Part shown: positions 35,384 through 46,425 of the stretch, one piece after another
Layout: every line of letters begins with the position of its first letter
How positions within the stretch are numbered: position 1 is the first letter of the stretch
Origin: Climacium dendroides
Taxonomy: Eukaryota; Streptophyta; Bryopsida; Hypnales; Climaciaceae
Assembly: GCA_950106755.1 (NCBI GenBank)
Contig: OX467082.1
Location: forward strand, 13,640,001 to 13,704,000
Direction of reading: 5' to 3'
Length of the DNA: 64,000 bases
Position numbers and translations under genes: made by a program
Notes under the pieces: model-generated
Database searches by the model: none
What the model was told of the DNA's origin: nothing
Seen by the model: the letters and a program-made list of their open reading frames with translations, nothing else

Positions 35384-37090
35384 TCAATCAGCGTCCTCCA
35401 GTAACTTCTTGTTCAAGGGCTTCCACCCGGATTCGCAATGCATTTGAAGTTCTTTAAACCTCTTGATATCGAAATTCTGCTTCCTAAACAGCTTCCGTTG
35501 CCTGGAGTGGTAAATCCTCTGCATGAAGTCTTGGTACGTGGGATCCCGGGACGTGAACATGAAGTACGTGTAACCGCAGATGAGGCCACTCGCTGTAGCG
35601 AAAAACGCGATGGGCTCCATCACATCCCACGAAAGCTCCCAAAATGTAAGCCGGAAGAAGAGCAGCACCTGCAACGTCAGGCCACACAAGCCCGTCCACA
35701 GGACAGCGCGCATCTGCTTGTGAGCCTTTCTGTCAATCTCCTCCTTCGTTTTCGTCAACGCTAGCAGCTCCATTCTCCGTTGATCGTCTTCGCCCAGCAG
35801 CGACAAGGGGAGGACGTTGGCCACAAGCTCTGCAATCTGAAACGTGCACGTCCCGTCTCAATTTCCCTGTTACAGATTACTAATCGAGAATGGGAGATAA
35901 ACCCCCTTCCTCAAAAAGACCTAAGCTTTTCTTGGCATCACTCTCAGCATCGTCTTGGGCTAAGAACGAAGGAAAACTTCGCCGCCAAAGGTGGTGGCTT
36001 CTTATGAACGGACACATCGAGGAATCCAAAAGTTATAATATGAAAATCCGAGGGAAGCGGAGATACGTTGCTTGGCCAAGCTGATTTTGGATTCCACACA
36101 ATGGAATTCATGTAAACCCTCATACCATCACACTCTCACTAATCAGCAGAGAGAGTAAGCATTCCCATCCCAATTACGCAATACCAGCCCGTGCACCAAA
36201 CCCTGCTACAGATTAAGAATCTTGAATGGGGGCCAAACCCTTTCCTCGACGAGACATAACCCTTTTCTTGCCAACGCTCTCGATATCGTCTTGTGATAAG
36301 AACGAAGACACACTTCGCCACAAAATGCAGCGGTATCTAATGATCAGAAATTTCAGGGAATCCGATAAGCAATGACCTGAAAATCAATGGCGCTACCGGA
36401 TTTTGAATTTGCAGGCACTCAAATGCACATAACCTCTCATGCCATTGCACAAACTCTCAAAATCCTCAAGCGAAAGCCTCCACTGACCTTCTCCGGATGC
36501 AAATGGACCTTGTCCCGGAACGTGAGCACCACCCCGGCCTCATTCAACACGTGTGCCATCTTCGCCGCCTCCGAGTCATCCGAGGCCATCCCCACCGTGC
36601 GACAAATGTGCAGAAGCTCCTCGTAGCTGATGGTATCGCGCGGATCATTCCGTAGCCGCTTCTTGAGCGACGCGCAGTGCACTTGTTGCACGAGGTTGCG
36701 CGCCTCCTCATTCGCCACTTTGTACATTGCCTCCTTCACACCACCACCTCCTCCGCTCCGCTTCTCCTCCTCTTCTCCATCCGCCCTCCACGCCGTCCCG
36801 TGCAGCTCTCTCCTCGGCACCAAATGCCGCCACGACGACCATCGCTCCTCTTGCCAACACCAGGAAGAAGAAAAAGAAGAAGAAGAAGAAGAAGAAGCAG
36901 CAGCAGACGAAGGAGAAGGAGAAGACGAAGACGATGTTCCGAACTCTGTTTCCAGTCCTGCAAAACCAAATCCGAATGCTCCGCCACCACTGTTGTTGCG
37001 CTGCACTGAACCTGTTGCGCTTATCGTTGTTCTTACCAGCAACAACTGCGCGTGGCGCAAGCCGTGCAATACTCGACGGCAGGCGGCCAT
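35384..37090 (-). CDS. MCU: Mitochondrial calcium uniporter (MCU), 2 exons
   Basis: Pore subunit of the inner-membrane Ca2+ channel. Exons (minus): 37090-36488 and 35836-35384, joined GT-AG at phase 0, giving 351 aa (plant MCUs are about 330-350). The chosen start is the first in-frame ATG. It opens a textbook mitochondrial presequence (MAACRRVLHGLRHAQLLL, Arg-rich, no acids). A low-complexity Ser-rich tract follows (about 60-82). The domain before the pore (about 150-240) is moderately conserved (TISYEELLHICRTVGM). The first coiled stretch leads to TM1 (about 245-266), the selectivity signature W271-D-V-M-E275-P, and TM2 (277-296). A basic C-terminal coiled region (QRIYHSRQRKLFRKQNFD) follows. 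The second exon holds the whole channel part. The key Asp272 and Glu275 are present, so the gene looks functional. Confidence 0.94.
35867..36460. repeat. Imperfect tandem duplication (period 336 bp) in the MCU intron
   Basis: CTGTTACAGATTA at 35867 recurs as CTGCTACAGATTA at 36203. Similarity continues through TCGTCTTG and AAGAACGAAG blocks to about 36460. The duplication fills most of the 651-bp MCU intron. Confidence 0.7.
36862..36912. repeat. GAA/GCA microsatellite inside MCU exon 1
   Basis: A run of GAA triplets followed by GCA triplets on the plus strand encodes the Ser-rich tract of MCU on the minus strand. Its length is likely to vary between individuals. Confidence 0.8.
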
Positions 37091-37179
37091 AGCTCCGCCC
37101 TGCCCCCCTTCAACGCTCACGACCTCTGTCTCCTGGAACGAAACGCAGCTGCTGGAAACAGAAACAGAAGCCACACCTG

Positions 37180-37976
37180 CGGATTTAGGGGATCTATGGC
37201 GTATCTAGATTCCAGGCACGTGCTACCTGCATGGAACGTCGTTGCGACGACAACAGAAGGGCGAGATCTACGGATGAGAGACATTTATTTGATCATGCGG
37301 GAGCCTGGGGTGGACTGCGGCCGCATATCTACGAAAAGGGTAGATCTGGAGATTCAGAACCCAATCCCGCGCGTTGCGGAGGGGCGGTGCGATACTAGGT
37401 GGGGGTGAATGGAGTGAATCATCAAATAACTTAAATCCTAAGGACTAGTTACCTTTTGAATATTTAGGAATTGCTTGGGATGAATGAGAAATTATTGGGG
37501 AAAAAATATTGGATGAAAATATTTTGTTCATCATTCAAAAAGTTTGGATGTTTGAGCAAATAGGGAATATGTGTGTATTGTTTGTATGGGAATTATACCT
37601 AAATTATAAAGCATATGAAGTGTTTGAAGCATCTAAAGCATGGTTCCTCATAGTAAATTGTCTTTGTTTTTGTTAGATCTTGTTGGCAATTGAAAGAGGA
37701 TATTTGAGTATCTTTGCTTGCATTATTCAAACACTACACGAATAATCTATGAATTTTCAAAGGAAAAATTGTAGACATTCCTTGAAATCAACTGTACTAT
37801 CTTACATTCAAAGGATTTAGATTTTTGGCAAGTATTTAGATCAATAAATTAGTAACATGGTCAAAATTAGACGTTTCTACCTTATTTAGTTTTGAGAGAG
37901 AAAGAGAAGTAAATCCAACTTTTTAAAAATTGGTATGAGTTAACCTTTGAAGGTAAAAATTACTTTTGGGGGGCAA
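37180..37976. other. MCU upstream region and AT-rich spacer
   Basis: About 37100-37400 is GC-richer and probably the MCU promoter and 5' UTR. The rest is AT-rich with no recognised gene. Confidence 0.4.
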
Positions 37977-38647
37977 CATAGTGATTTGGGGCAATTCACT
38001 ACAAATGGAATTTTTTTTTTTTAATTCTAAAATTTTCATATAACATGTATCGAAGGAATAGCTTCAAGGTCCAACAATTTTCATAACTTTTGATTACATG
38101 GTTAAAAAGTTATTGCATGATATGTCATTTTCATTGTCCATCAGGCAATCTAGGTAGCTCAAAAAACTTCTTTAAAAATCACTTTTCAAGAAAATAAAAA
38201 TTTGAAATTGCTTTTTTAGATTTATATATAAGTGGGAAGTTTTGAATCATTCTATTTTGATTAATGAGATGAAAGTTATGAGTAGTTTTAGTTTTTGGAT
38301 AGTTGTGGTTTTTAAAGACTCCATATCTACCCGCAAACTAAAACTCTTCATAATTTTCATTTCATGAATCAAAATGGAATAATTCAAAAGCTTCCCACTT
38401 ATACATAAATCTAAAGAACCAATTTCAATTTTTTTTTTTTAAAAGTGATTTTTAAAGAAGTTTTTTGAGCTACATGGACTGCCCACCAAGCAATGAAAAT
38501 GACATATTACACAATAACTTTTTAACCATGGTGTCAAAATTTATGAAAATTGTAAAGTCTTGAAGCTACTTCTCAAGAAAATGTTGTGTGAAAATTTCAA
38601 CAAAAAAGAATAAAAATTCCATTCATAGTAAGTTGCCCTAAATCACT
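37977..38647. repeat. Long fold-back element, arms about 320 bp
   Basis: The left end CATAGTGATTTGGGGCAA pairs with the complement of CATAGTGATTTAGGGCAA at the right end. Similarity holds inward through TGGAATTTTT, TCACTTTT and GGGAAGTTTTGAATCATTC blocks to a loop of roughly 35 bases near 38310. Weaker matching may extend the arms outward by about 40 bp. It is non-coding. A fragment of the same family occurs just after the RING-H2 gene (about 50790-50870). Confidence 0.85.
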
Positions 38648-39382
38648 ATGGTTTCAAAAAATGCAGTTTAGTGCTTTAGGGGTTAAAGATTAGTTTACTA
38701 GTAGATCAACTCTTACCCAATGCATAGGTAAAAAAGGATAATATGAAGATTTTAGAGTGGAAGGAGGTGGACCCCATTCTGTTCCAACAACTTTTCAATA
38801 AAATTGATCCAATATAAACCCAACAATCCAAACCTCAAATGGATTTTTTCAAATTATAAAAAGGAGAGAAAAAACTTCTACATTAAATAAAAAATTCATG
38901 CAAAAAATAAGAATTTCAATTTATTGGCATCCATAACAAAGCTTGAAAAGGTATGACAATGATGCCTTTCCCTTTATAAGCCAACTTGTGGACTTTTCAT
39001 ATTTTGCCAAATTCCTAGGCCACGGATGAAAAATCGCAATGCTTGGAATGAAGAGAGAGCAATGCCAATTCCATTGAGGCATGTTTTATTTAGTGGCCTC
39101 AACATGAATGGTACTTTTGGTTAGATTAATATCAATCTAACTCCACCTTCTCCAACCATCATTACACATTTAGGTACACGTCACAACTATTTCAATATCT
39201 TTCACATTTGTAAAACAGTGCCCCAGTTATCAAAATTGTTTTTCCCACAAGATCATGCAAGGGAAGCTAGCTTCACGTTTACATCCGCATGTAGAATTGC
39301 TTTATCTCAACCCTAAACTTGATTTCTAAAACTTCAAAACAAGTTTATAATATACAGAATTATGCCAAGAATCTTCACTATG
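38648..39382. other. NOC4 3' flank
   Basis: AT-rich sequence. The part near 39382 is likely NOC4 3' UTR. No other gene is recognised. Confidence 0.4.
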
Positions 39383-42300
39383 TTACTTCTTCTTTTTCTT
39401 GGAAAGTGGGAGAGTTTTATCCACTTCGGACACAATCCCGATTCCACTGCCACCTTTGGATTGCCTCTTCTTTTTATGAAGTGGCACAACGATATCTTCC
39501 CTAGGCGCGGTATCAATATCACTAATATTTTTGGAAATCGAAACTTGACCTGATGCTTTATCAAGCCCAACAGATGAACTCTTGCTGAGCAGCTCCTCCT
39601 CAGTATGCTGTACTGCAATGGGACTATCCAGAAACCTCCAACCAACGAAGTCCTCGGTCTTCTCAGAGAACAGAGAGCATGGTATTGATTGATAAAATGC
39701 CAACGGCACCGCCTTTAGTCTCTTTGACACCTGAATAATAAAAAAAGGACCGTTAATTTTCTTGATAGTTCAACGAAAGTAAATGCGAATGAAATTAGTT
39801 TTGGTCAAGAAATTGGAATTGTAAAACTCTAATAAATATCCGTGTCTCCACACAAAAGGAACGGCCAAACTAGAAAAAAGGATCCCTTACTTCCTCTGTG
39901 AAGATTGTTGTGTACGATCCTGAGCTGAAGTCTGATATACCAACTTCTGTTGTCTTTGCTCTTACAGTCAAATCGGTTTCCAACGATGCCACAAACCTGC
40001 AAAGCAGGATTACATATTTACCTTACGAAGTTAAAAATCAGTTTCTCAGCATATCGAACGAAGTGCATCACTCTACATTTTCAGGAATAACAGGCCTCAG
40101 AAAAACTGGAGAACGTATTCAAGGAGTCTTCTGCCTCCCGCAAGAGCTTTGATGGCCATATTCTTGTGACTGGAGATATGAAAACACACAAAACAAGACT
40201 ACTGATCTCACATGAAAATGCTACCACATGAAAAGAGAACACGGCAGTTTACCTGGAAACTGCTGGACAATAGTGATTTCGCAACGTGTCAATCTCCCAC
40301 AAGGAACTTTCTGTAGATGACATAGGAACAATCAGTTTCGTGCAGGGATTTCGAAGCACATTTAGGAAAAAATAGCATGACAATTTGAAATATATGACAA
40401 CCACATTAACAAGCGAAGCAAAAATTATGCACTTACCCAGAGCATTACACTTAGCAGTGTCGGCTTCAAAGGCTAAAAACGGATCAGCACCACGCTTTGC
40501 CTCTGAAGTGGAGATGGAAGTAGCATCCTAGAAAAGCAACCCAGTCAGTGAAAGAGACAAGACACTTAACCATCGGTCACTTATTTTAGCATTCATAAGA
40601 TTAAGATATTAAAATCCAAAACGTAAAAGTAACCGACATCGACAGAGGCACTCTACGAGAGTGCAACACAAAAGAAATCTCATGAAATTTGGCCCTTCCG
40701 AACGCATGACTCACCCGATGTACAAGATGGTTGATTGAGGGATGCCGTCTCAAAAGATTATGGATCATGGCTATTACTACAAGAGCACCGGATGGTGGAG
40801 CAGAGAGTGCCAGTCGACCAAGCTTCTTTGCAAAGGCAGCCGCCAAGTAAGCGGGAAGATGAGTTGATTTTAAACAAGTATCTGTCAACTGAAGGACATC
40901 AGCCATGAGTCGTTACTCACATGAGAGAGATAACCTGCCGATCTTACGTTCAACACGTCTGAAGCAAATTTCTAGTCTGTAATCAGACACAGAGAGTTGC
41001 GTCGTTGGACATCACTTCAGCAGGTGCATAATAAATAGTAAGTAGGAATATGAAGGGCATCGCACCTCAAAAAAACGAGCTCGATGCTTGGCAACGAATA
41101 TGGATGGCTCAAGCAGAGCATAGAGCTTGTTGTAAAAATCAGGATATTCTAAGCCGTGACTTGTTATGAGAATGAAGAGCCCATTGAGAGCCATCACACT
41201 TATAAGGCCTCCCACATTGTAAGAGTTTGTCAAAAAGTCACTGCAAGCATCATTCGAACATCAATCAGACATCACAAGAGTTCATGATCACACAGCATTG
41301 CAAAACCTTAGAGATCCAACACAGTAGAGCAAAAGTAATGCAGGAGACCTACAATTACTGCAAAGTGAAGACTTCAACCAAATAGGAAATCAGCTAAAAG
41401 GATTTACACTTGAACCAATAATGTCGAAAATAATACATAAGATAACCAGGTTACCTGAGAAGGATTGGGTTTGAAAGGAAGGGAATCACACGCTTGTGCA
41501 GCTGAGCCAAAACCTGCAGAATTACGTCATGTGTTCTCAAACGATAAACGAACGTCCAAGATAGATATCTGAAAAAACTGAAGGCATTCATTCTCTTCCC
41601 ATCAGAAATAGGGTCAAGATTAAGACGGTTGTGAGAGCGGCAGACTTATTCTAATCCTGAACGTGATGACAATACAGAATACTGAGTGTAACCACAAACA
41701 GCTTCATGCATATAGACAAGAAAAAAAAAATGTGTAAGGTGGTAGGTTATTGAAAACAAAACATCGAACCCTTAAAAGAGACAATCTGACAAGATTGGCA
41801 GTGACAGTCATCGAACAAGCTGACGCAAGCTACTCAAGCAAGAAGCCCCCCACCTTTTTGTAGACATCAAATGGCAAGGGAAGACGCAAAAAGGCAAGCC
41901 AAGCTTTATTCACTCGCTTCCGCTGCCACTTCTTGTCGTTATAGTACTGCACAATAGACGTCTTATGAAAATTTAGTATTAACATTCGAGGACATCATCG
42001 AGCTGCCACAGACAAACCTGCACATCCACTCGTTTATCTTCAATATCGACAGTGTTAAGGGAAACCCACCTGAAAGCTTTCACCTCGTTCTTCCTTTCCT
42101 GAAGCAATGATCCCACCTTCTGAAGCTGCAAAAGGAAGTAATCAACGTCCTACCAAGTTCAGGTGAAAGATCCTTTAAAATACCTTTACCCGGGCAATGA
42201 TGAAAACAAATATGTATTACTCAATTAGATCATTGAATTTCCTCCTTAGATAAAGACACATACCCTCGAAACATCGACCGAAAGTCAAATAACGTAAAAA

Positions 42301-44286
42301 TGACATCAATTTACAAGCACCAACCTGAAGATAAACTCCAAACCTCAGGTTTCGTTGGGCTATTCTCTTGAGACAATTGTGGTGGTAAATTCATCAAAAC
42401 GTCGTACATATTACGCACCATGCTGTGTACGCTGGAACAAGACCAAAATAGGCACCATTAAAGACCAAGCATCTACAGATATAGCTGAGCAAAGGATTCC
42501 TTCAGGAACGTTCTCAAATATGGATCGGAAAACTTGAGATGCTTCACACTAGAAATATATTAGAAAATAGCAATGCTTTCAAATTGAACCAAAGACGAGT
42601 GAAAGAAAATAAGTAGAGGGAATATTACTTGGTAAAATTACGACTACTGTCATCTTCATCGTCACTAGAGATGGTTTCAGACCCTGCTCGAATCAGAACA
42701 CTCAAGAATCAGCTTTGAACAGTCAATACTTGAGCAGACTGCCCGCTGATAGCAAAATTGGAGATAATCTCAAGCAGTATGCTTATATTATTATCTGAAA
42801 TAGAAACTGACCTGCTAATTTTTTCGAAAGTTTTTTCACAGCTATCTTCTCCATGTTAGAATAAGTGTAGTAACTGCATGAACAGAGCACCGAACGCAAC
42901 TCAGTGACATGAACACTTTAAAACAGACTCTTAAAACGAACAAATGGAACACAAAATACAAGAGCATAATAACAAAAACGGACAAGAGAGTGTTTCATAC
43001 GCTCACCACACGTCTAAGTACTTGAAATAACGTGATACAACAACCGAAAGAAGATCACTGTTGAAGGCTTTCGAACATACCTGCAAGAACAGAACCCTCA
43101 TACCTCTTACCTAACGTTTAATGCAATTCTTAAACCCTAAACAACCCTGATCAACACCCACTTTTCCAGAGACTAGCTGTTCCATACCATGAAAAGTTTC
43201 AGAATTTGAGATTGTCAAAATAATTCCACGAAGATGACTAATACCAACCCTCCAAGAATAAATTGACTAACATTAGAAAACCTACTTTAACACCACTATG
43301 ACACAGCACAGAAATATGAGTGCATATCTTACTTGCCAATGCAAGCATGGAAAGTAAAATACTCACAAGTGTCGAGCACAACTTCAAATATAGCTGATTA
43401 TTGAACTCTCCCCGCACTTCAACCCGCACTAGCTCCATTATAGCATGTAAAGCGGCATTCTGCCAATTGAAGCCCAACAGGATGTAATTAGCGTGTGAGG
43501 CTCGACAGGGAACTGATTTACTGAACAGAAAAAAAAAGTGCATCGAAGTACGAGAGGTAAAACATATCATCCTAACGAACAAATCAAGGCAGGGTCACCA
43601 GGGGAACCAGAAGCGCGAATTGTTCCGCTATTGTAAATATTCATCAACGTATACCAATTGTAGAAGCAGCAATCTTTGAAAATCTACCAATAAAACTTTG
43701 ACACCTCATAACTTTTGCTTCCGGTATCCAAATAACGCATTCCTCAGTACGTTGGAATCCTCTTCCATTCACCAACAAGAATCTCAATAAAAAAATGGAA
43801 AATAAATTGACCAGCAGGAACTATGCTCTATGGCAAAAGCGGTGATTGATATTAGGTGTCCCTAGGGCAGAAGAGAATGAATTTCTGGAAAAAAAATACC
43901 TGCACTTCCGGCATTAGATTATGGCGAGCCACGCAGCGCAGCAAAGTGTTAAGAAACTCCCGATACCGATCCCAGACCCACTTCTTGTAAATAGCATCCG
44001 CCTTGACCATCTCGTCGTCCTCCTTCTCACCATCGCCATCTCGGTCCTGCAAAGCCTCGCTGGCAGTCCTCTGAGCCGCAGGGGTAAACTCCCCTGACTT
44101 CACCAACGGAACGAAAAATGCTTCCAGAGAGAGGAGCGCCTCGATCAAAACCTGCGAGTGATTCGAAGACGAAGCGAGAGTGGCCAGGAGGAGAGGCGCG
44201 TTATTGACGTGAGCTCGCGACTCGAGCAACTCCTTTCCAAGTTTCTTCGTGAGCACGAGCTGCGTCTTCCCCGCCATGGCTACCAT
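39383..44286 (-). CDS. NOC4: Nucleolar complex protein 4 (NOC4, CBF/Mak21 family), 16 exons, with an apparent 1-bp frameshift
   Basis: Nucleolar factor that with NOP14 supports 40S ribosomal subunit maturation. Exons (minus): 44286-43900, 43459-43367, 43080-43007, 42873-42812, 42683-42629, 42548-42510, 42431-42344, 42125-42018, 41946-41854, 41514-41455, 41240-41066, 40888-40715, 40527-40437, 40310-40253, 39996-39891, 39730-39383. These code for about 670 aa, near the family length. Diagnostic CBF-domain stretches are KRVNKAWLAFLRLPLP, ALNGLFILITSHGLEYPDFY, STHLPAYLAAAFAKKLGRLA and SSLWEIDTLRNHYCPAVS. The C-terminus is Lys-rich, as in nucleolar proteins. Exon 10 is one base too long to join exon 11 in frame (AAA run at 41460-41462). 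The boundary of exon 6 is uncertain (GTTCCT donor). A second ATG at 44277 is an alternative start. Confidence 0.92.
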
Positions 44287-44313
44287 CCTGTCGCAAAACT
44301 TTGGATGAGCGTT

Positions 44314-44323
44314 AAACCCTAAA
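44314..44323 (-). promoter_or_regulatory. Telo-box in the NOC4 leader
   Basis: AAACCCTAAA on the plus strand (TTTAGGGTTT on the coding strand) lies 28 bp upstream of the NOC4 start codon. Telo-boxes are known to mark ribosome-biogenesis genes in plants, which fits the product. Confidence 0.6.
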
Positions 44324-44449
44324 ACACATTTGAGTTTAGGGGCTTGGGTTTTGGACGGGCAGGGCAGTCCTGCCCGAAACAAATTACGGCAACCGCGCCA
44401 AGGGCCAGGGTGAACTGACCCCCTCATTTTACCCGTTTTTACCCTGGGG

Positions 44450-44955
44450 AAAACGCTGTGGAATTTTTTATTTGCAATCAGATTATTTTTTTTGCAAATT
44501 CTGAATTCAGATTTGCAAATTAAGCGGCCCCAAATTAGCTAGGGGCAATGAGGGGTCAATTCTCCCTAGCCCCGCACCAAAGGCCAGGGCCAAGGGTAAA
44601 TGTAAAAATTGCCCCTTATTTTGTACCGTGTACCAAAGTTGTAGGGCAGGGTTGGTGGAAAATAATTCTAAAAATAGATGTCAAAATTTCAGGGAAATTA
44701 TTTTTTCAAAAAACAAAAAAATTTATGGTGAAAAAAAGAATATTGACAAATATTTATATTTTTAGCATTTGTCAAGCCTTATTTTTTGGAAAAAAATAAA
44801 CATTGTGCCATCCTTGCCCTACACTTACAATATTCTTGTATTTCTTCACCTCTCCTATCTAATTTAGGGCCTTTGATTGCAAATATGAATTCCAAATTTC
44901 CAAATTTTATCACATATTGTAAATAAAAAAATTATAGTGTTTTCCCTAAAGATAA
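44450..44955. repeat. Fold-back repeat related to the element at 14674-15357
   Basis: The left arm (about 44450-44550, GGGGAAAACGCTGTGGAATT onward) pairs with the right arm (about 44850-44955, complement of GGGAAAACACTATAATTT onward). Shared blocks are ATTCATATTTGCAAT and AAATTAGCTAGG. The same blocks occur in the TIR element near 14.7-15.3 kb. It sits directly upstream of NOC4. Confidence 0.65.
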
Positions 44956-45300
44956 ACTATGAGGCAAAGAAAGTTGCAGTTGACCCTAGCCTCACATGCA
45001 AGGAGACTATCTTCAATTGGTGGGTTGTTGTAGTTGGAATTGGCCATGGAATTGGTAGGCCTACACAACTCCAATGCATGGGGAAGTAAAATAACTACAA
45101 TTAAAATCTCACAAATAAGCATGATTTCCATTATTATACTGAATTTTTTTTGTAGGGTCTTGTTGGTAGTCAAAAGGGATTTCAAGATTCTTTGAAAATG
45201 CATTTTTTGGACACCATATGAATAAATTACAAATTTTTAAATTCATGAAAATTGGTGTTTCTAAAATTGGCTAGAGACTCTCATGCCAATACAATCAATT
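44956..45300. other. Gene-free spacer
   Basis: No gene or bounded repeat is recognised. Confidence 0.35.
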
Positions 45301-46425
45301 GTACTTTACATAAGCTTTGACCTAACACAGATTGGACGCTAGAGAGATGGTAGAATAAACACAAACAACATTTAGACTTTAACAATTCCAATTTGGACTC
45401 ATGTAACTTAAATGTACTACATCCCGACTTGGTCTACACATTTTAATATAAGCAATCAACACCCAAAAATTTTCAATTCACACAACTAATTTTCCAAACA
45501 GACATTACCACATCCAATTACAATGATACATACATACGTCTCCAATTTGGCTCCTCAATTAATTGAACACATAATTAAACAGATTTTTACATTGAAATAA
45601 CGCACATTACATACACAATTTGGCTAAAAATACATCTTTATATTAGCTCCAAATTAATGATTAAATCACCGTTACAAATACTCACAAGATGTATCATCTA
45701 ATTAACTGAACATTTCTATACAACATTCCAGCTAGGATCTACAATTGATTCCCATTAGTCTACACTTAATCCATATCTTCAACTTTTATCAAAATTGAAG
45801 TTTCACTACATCTCTATCTTTGAACCACCAATTTGGATTCACAAGTTCTCATCATTGAATCATCCCCACTCGGCTTACTCACAATCTTCCATTAAACTCA
45901 ACTAGCTCTATTCTACATTCAACTTTCCAACTGAGACAGATTGACATCAATCAGACAACTTTGACACACAATCACACCGGACTCTTACACAATTTCCATC
46001 GCATCTCAGCAACGCATCAACCAACTAGGATACAAACAAAATCATAATACGTTAACATTCATGCACACACTTCTACTTGAACCACACACACAAACTGACA
46101 CATACTCAAACTTCCAATAATATGGAACCAAAAACGAAAATACACAGCACTATTTGGTTGGGACACGCACTGGACTTTCACTCAATAGCCGGTGAAAACA
46201 AAATGAAACCCAACTCAGACTAAAAGGACTCATTGCAACGGTTGCCAAATCGGAGAGGAAGACCAACTGACTCAACTGCCACCCACTAGGAAACTCAAAA
46301 TCACAATGAAATTCCAACTCAACACCAAATATAGATACTACCTACTTGAACAACAACAGAATGAATATCCAAATTAGAACTAATTTGACCACAAACCAAC
46401 CAATTTGAATTAACATACAAATTAA

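Noticed and set aside
37090..37174. Extending MCU upstream to 37174
   Set aside because: The codon at 37174 is GTG. The first ATG in the frame is at 37090, and it starts a good mitochondrial presequence.
36630..37208. Open frame of 192 codons on the plus strand opposite MCU exon 1
   Set aside because: It is the antisense shadow of the GC-rich MCU first exon. It has low complexity and no domain, while the minus strand gives a presequence and joins the channel exon in frame.
42431..42510. An alternative 45-nt intron between NOC4 exons 6 and 7 (donor CT|GTAGAT)
   Set aside because: Too short for a typical plant intron. Using the upstream GTTCCT donor gives a 78-nt intron in the same phase, so that was preferred, though the point stays uncertain.
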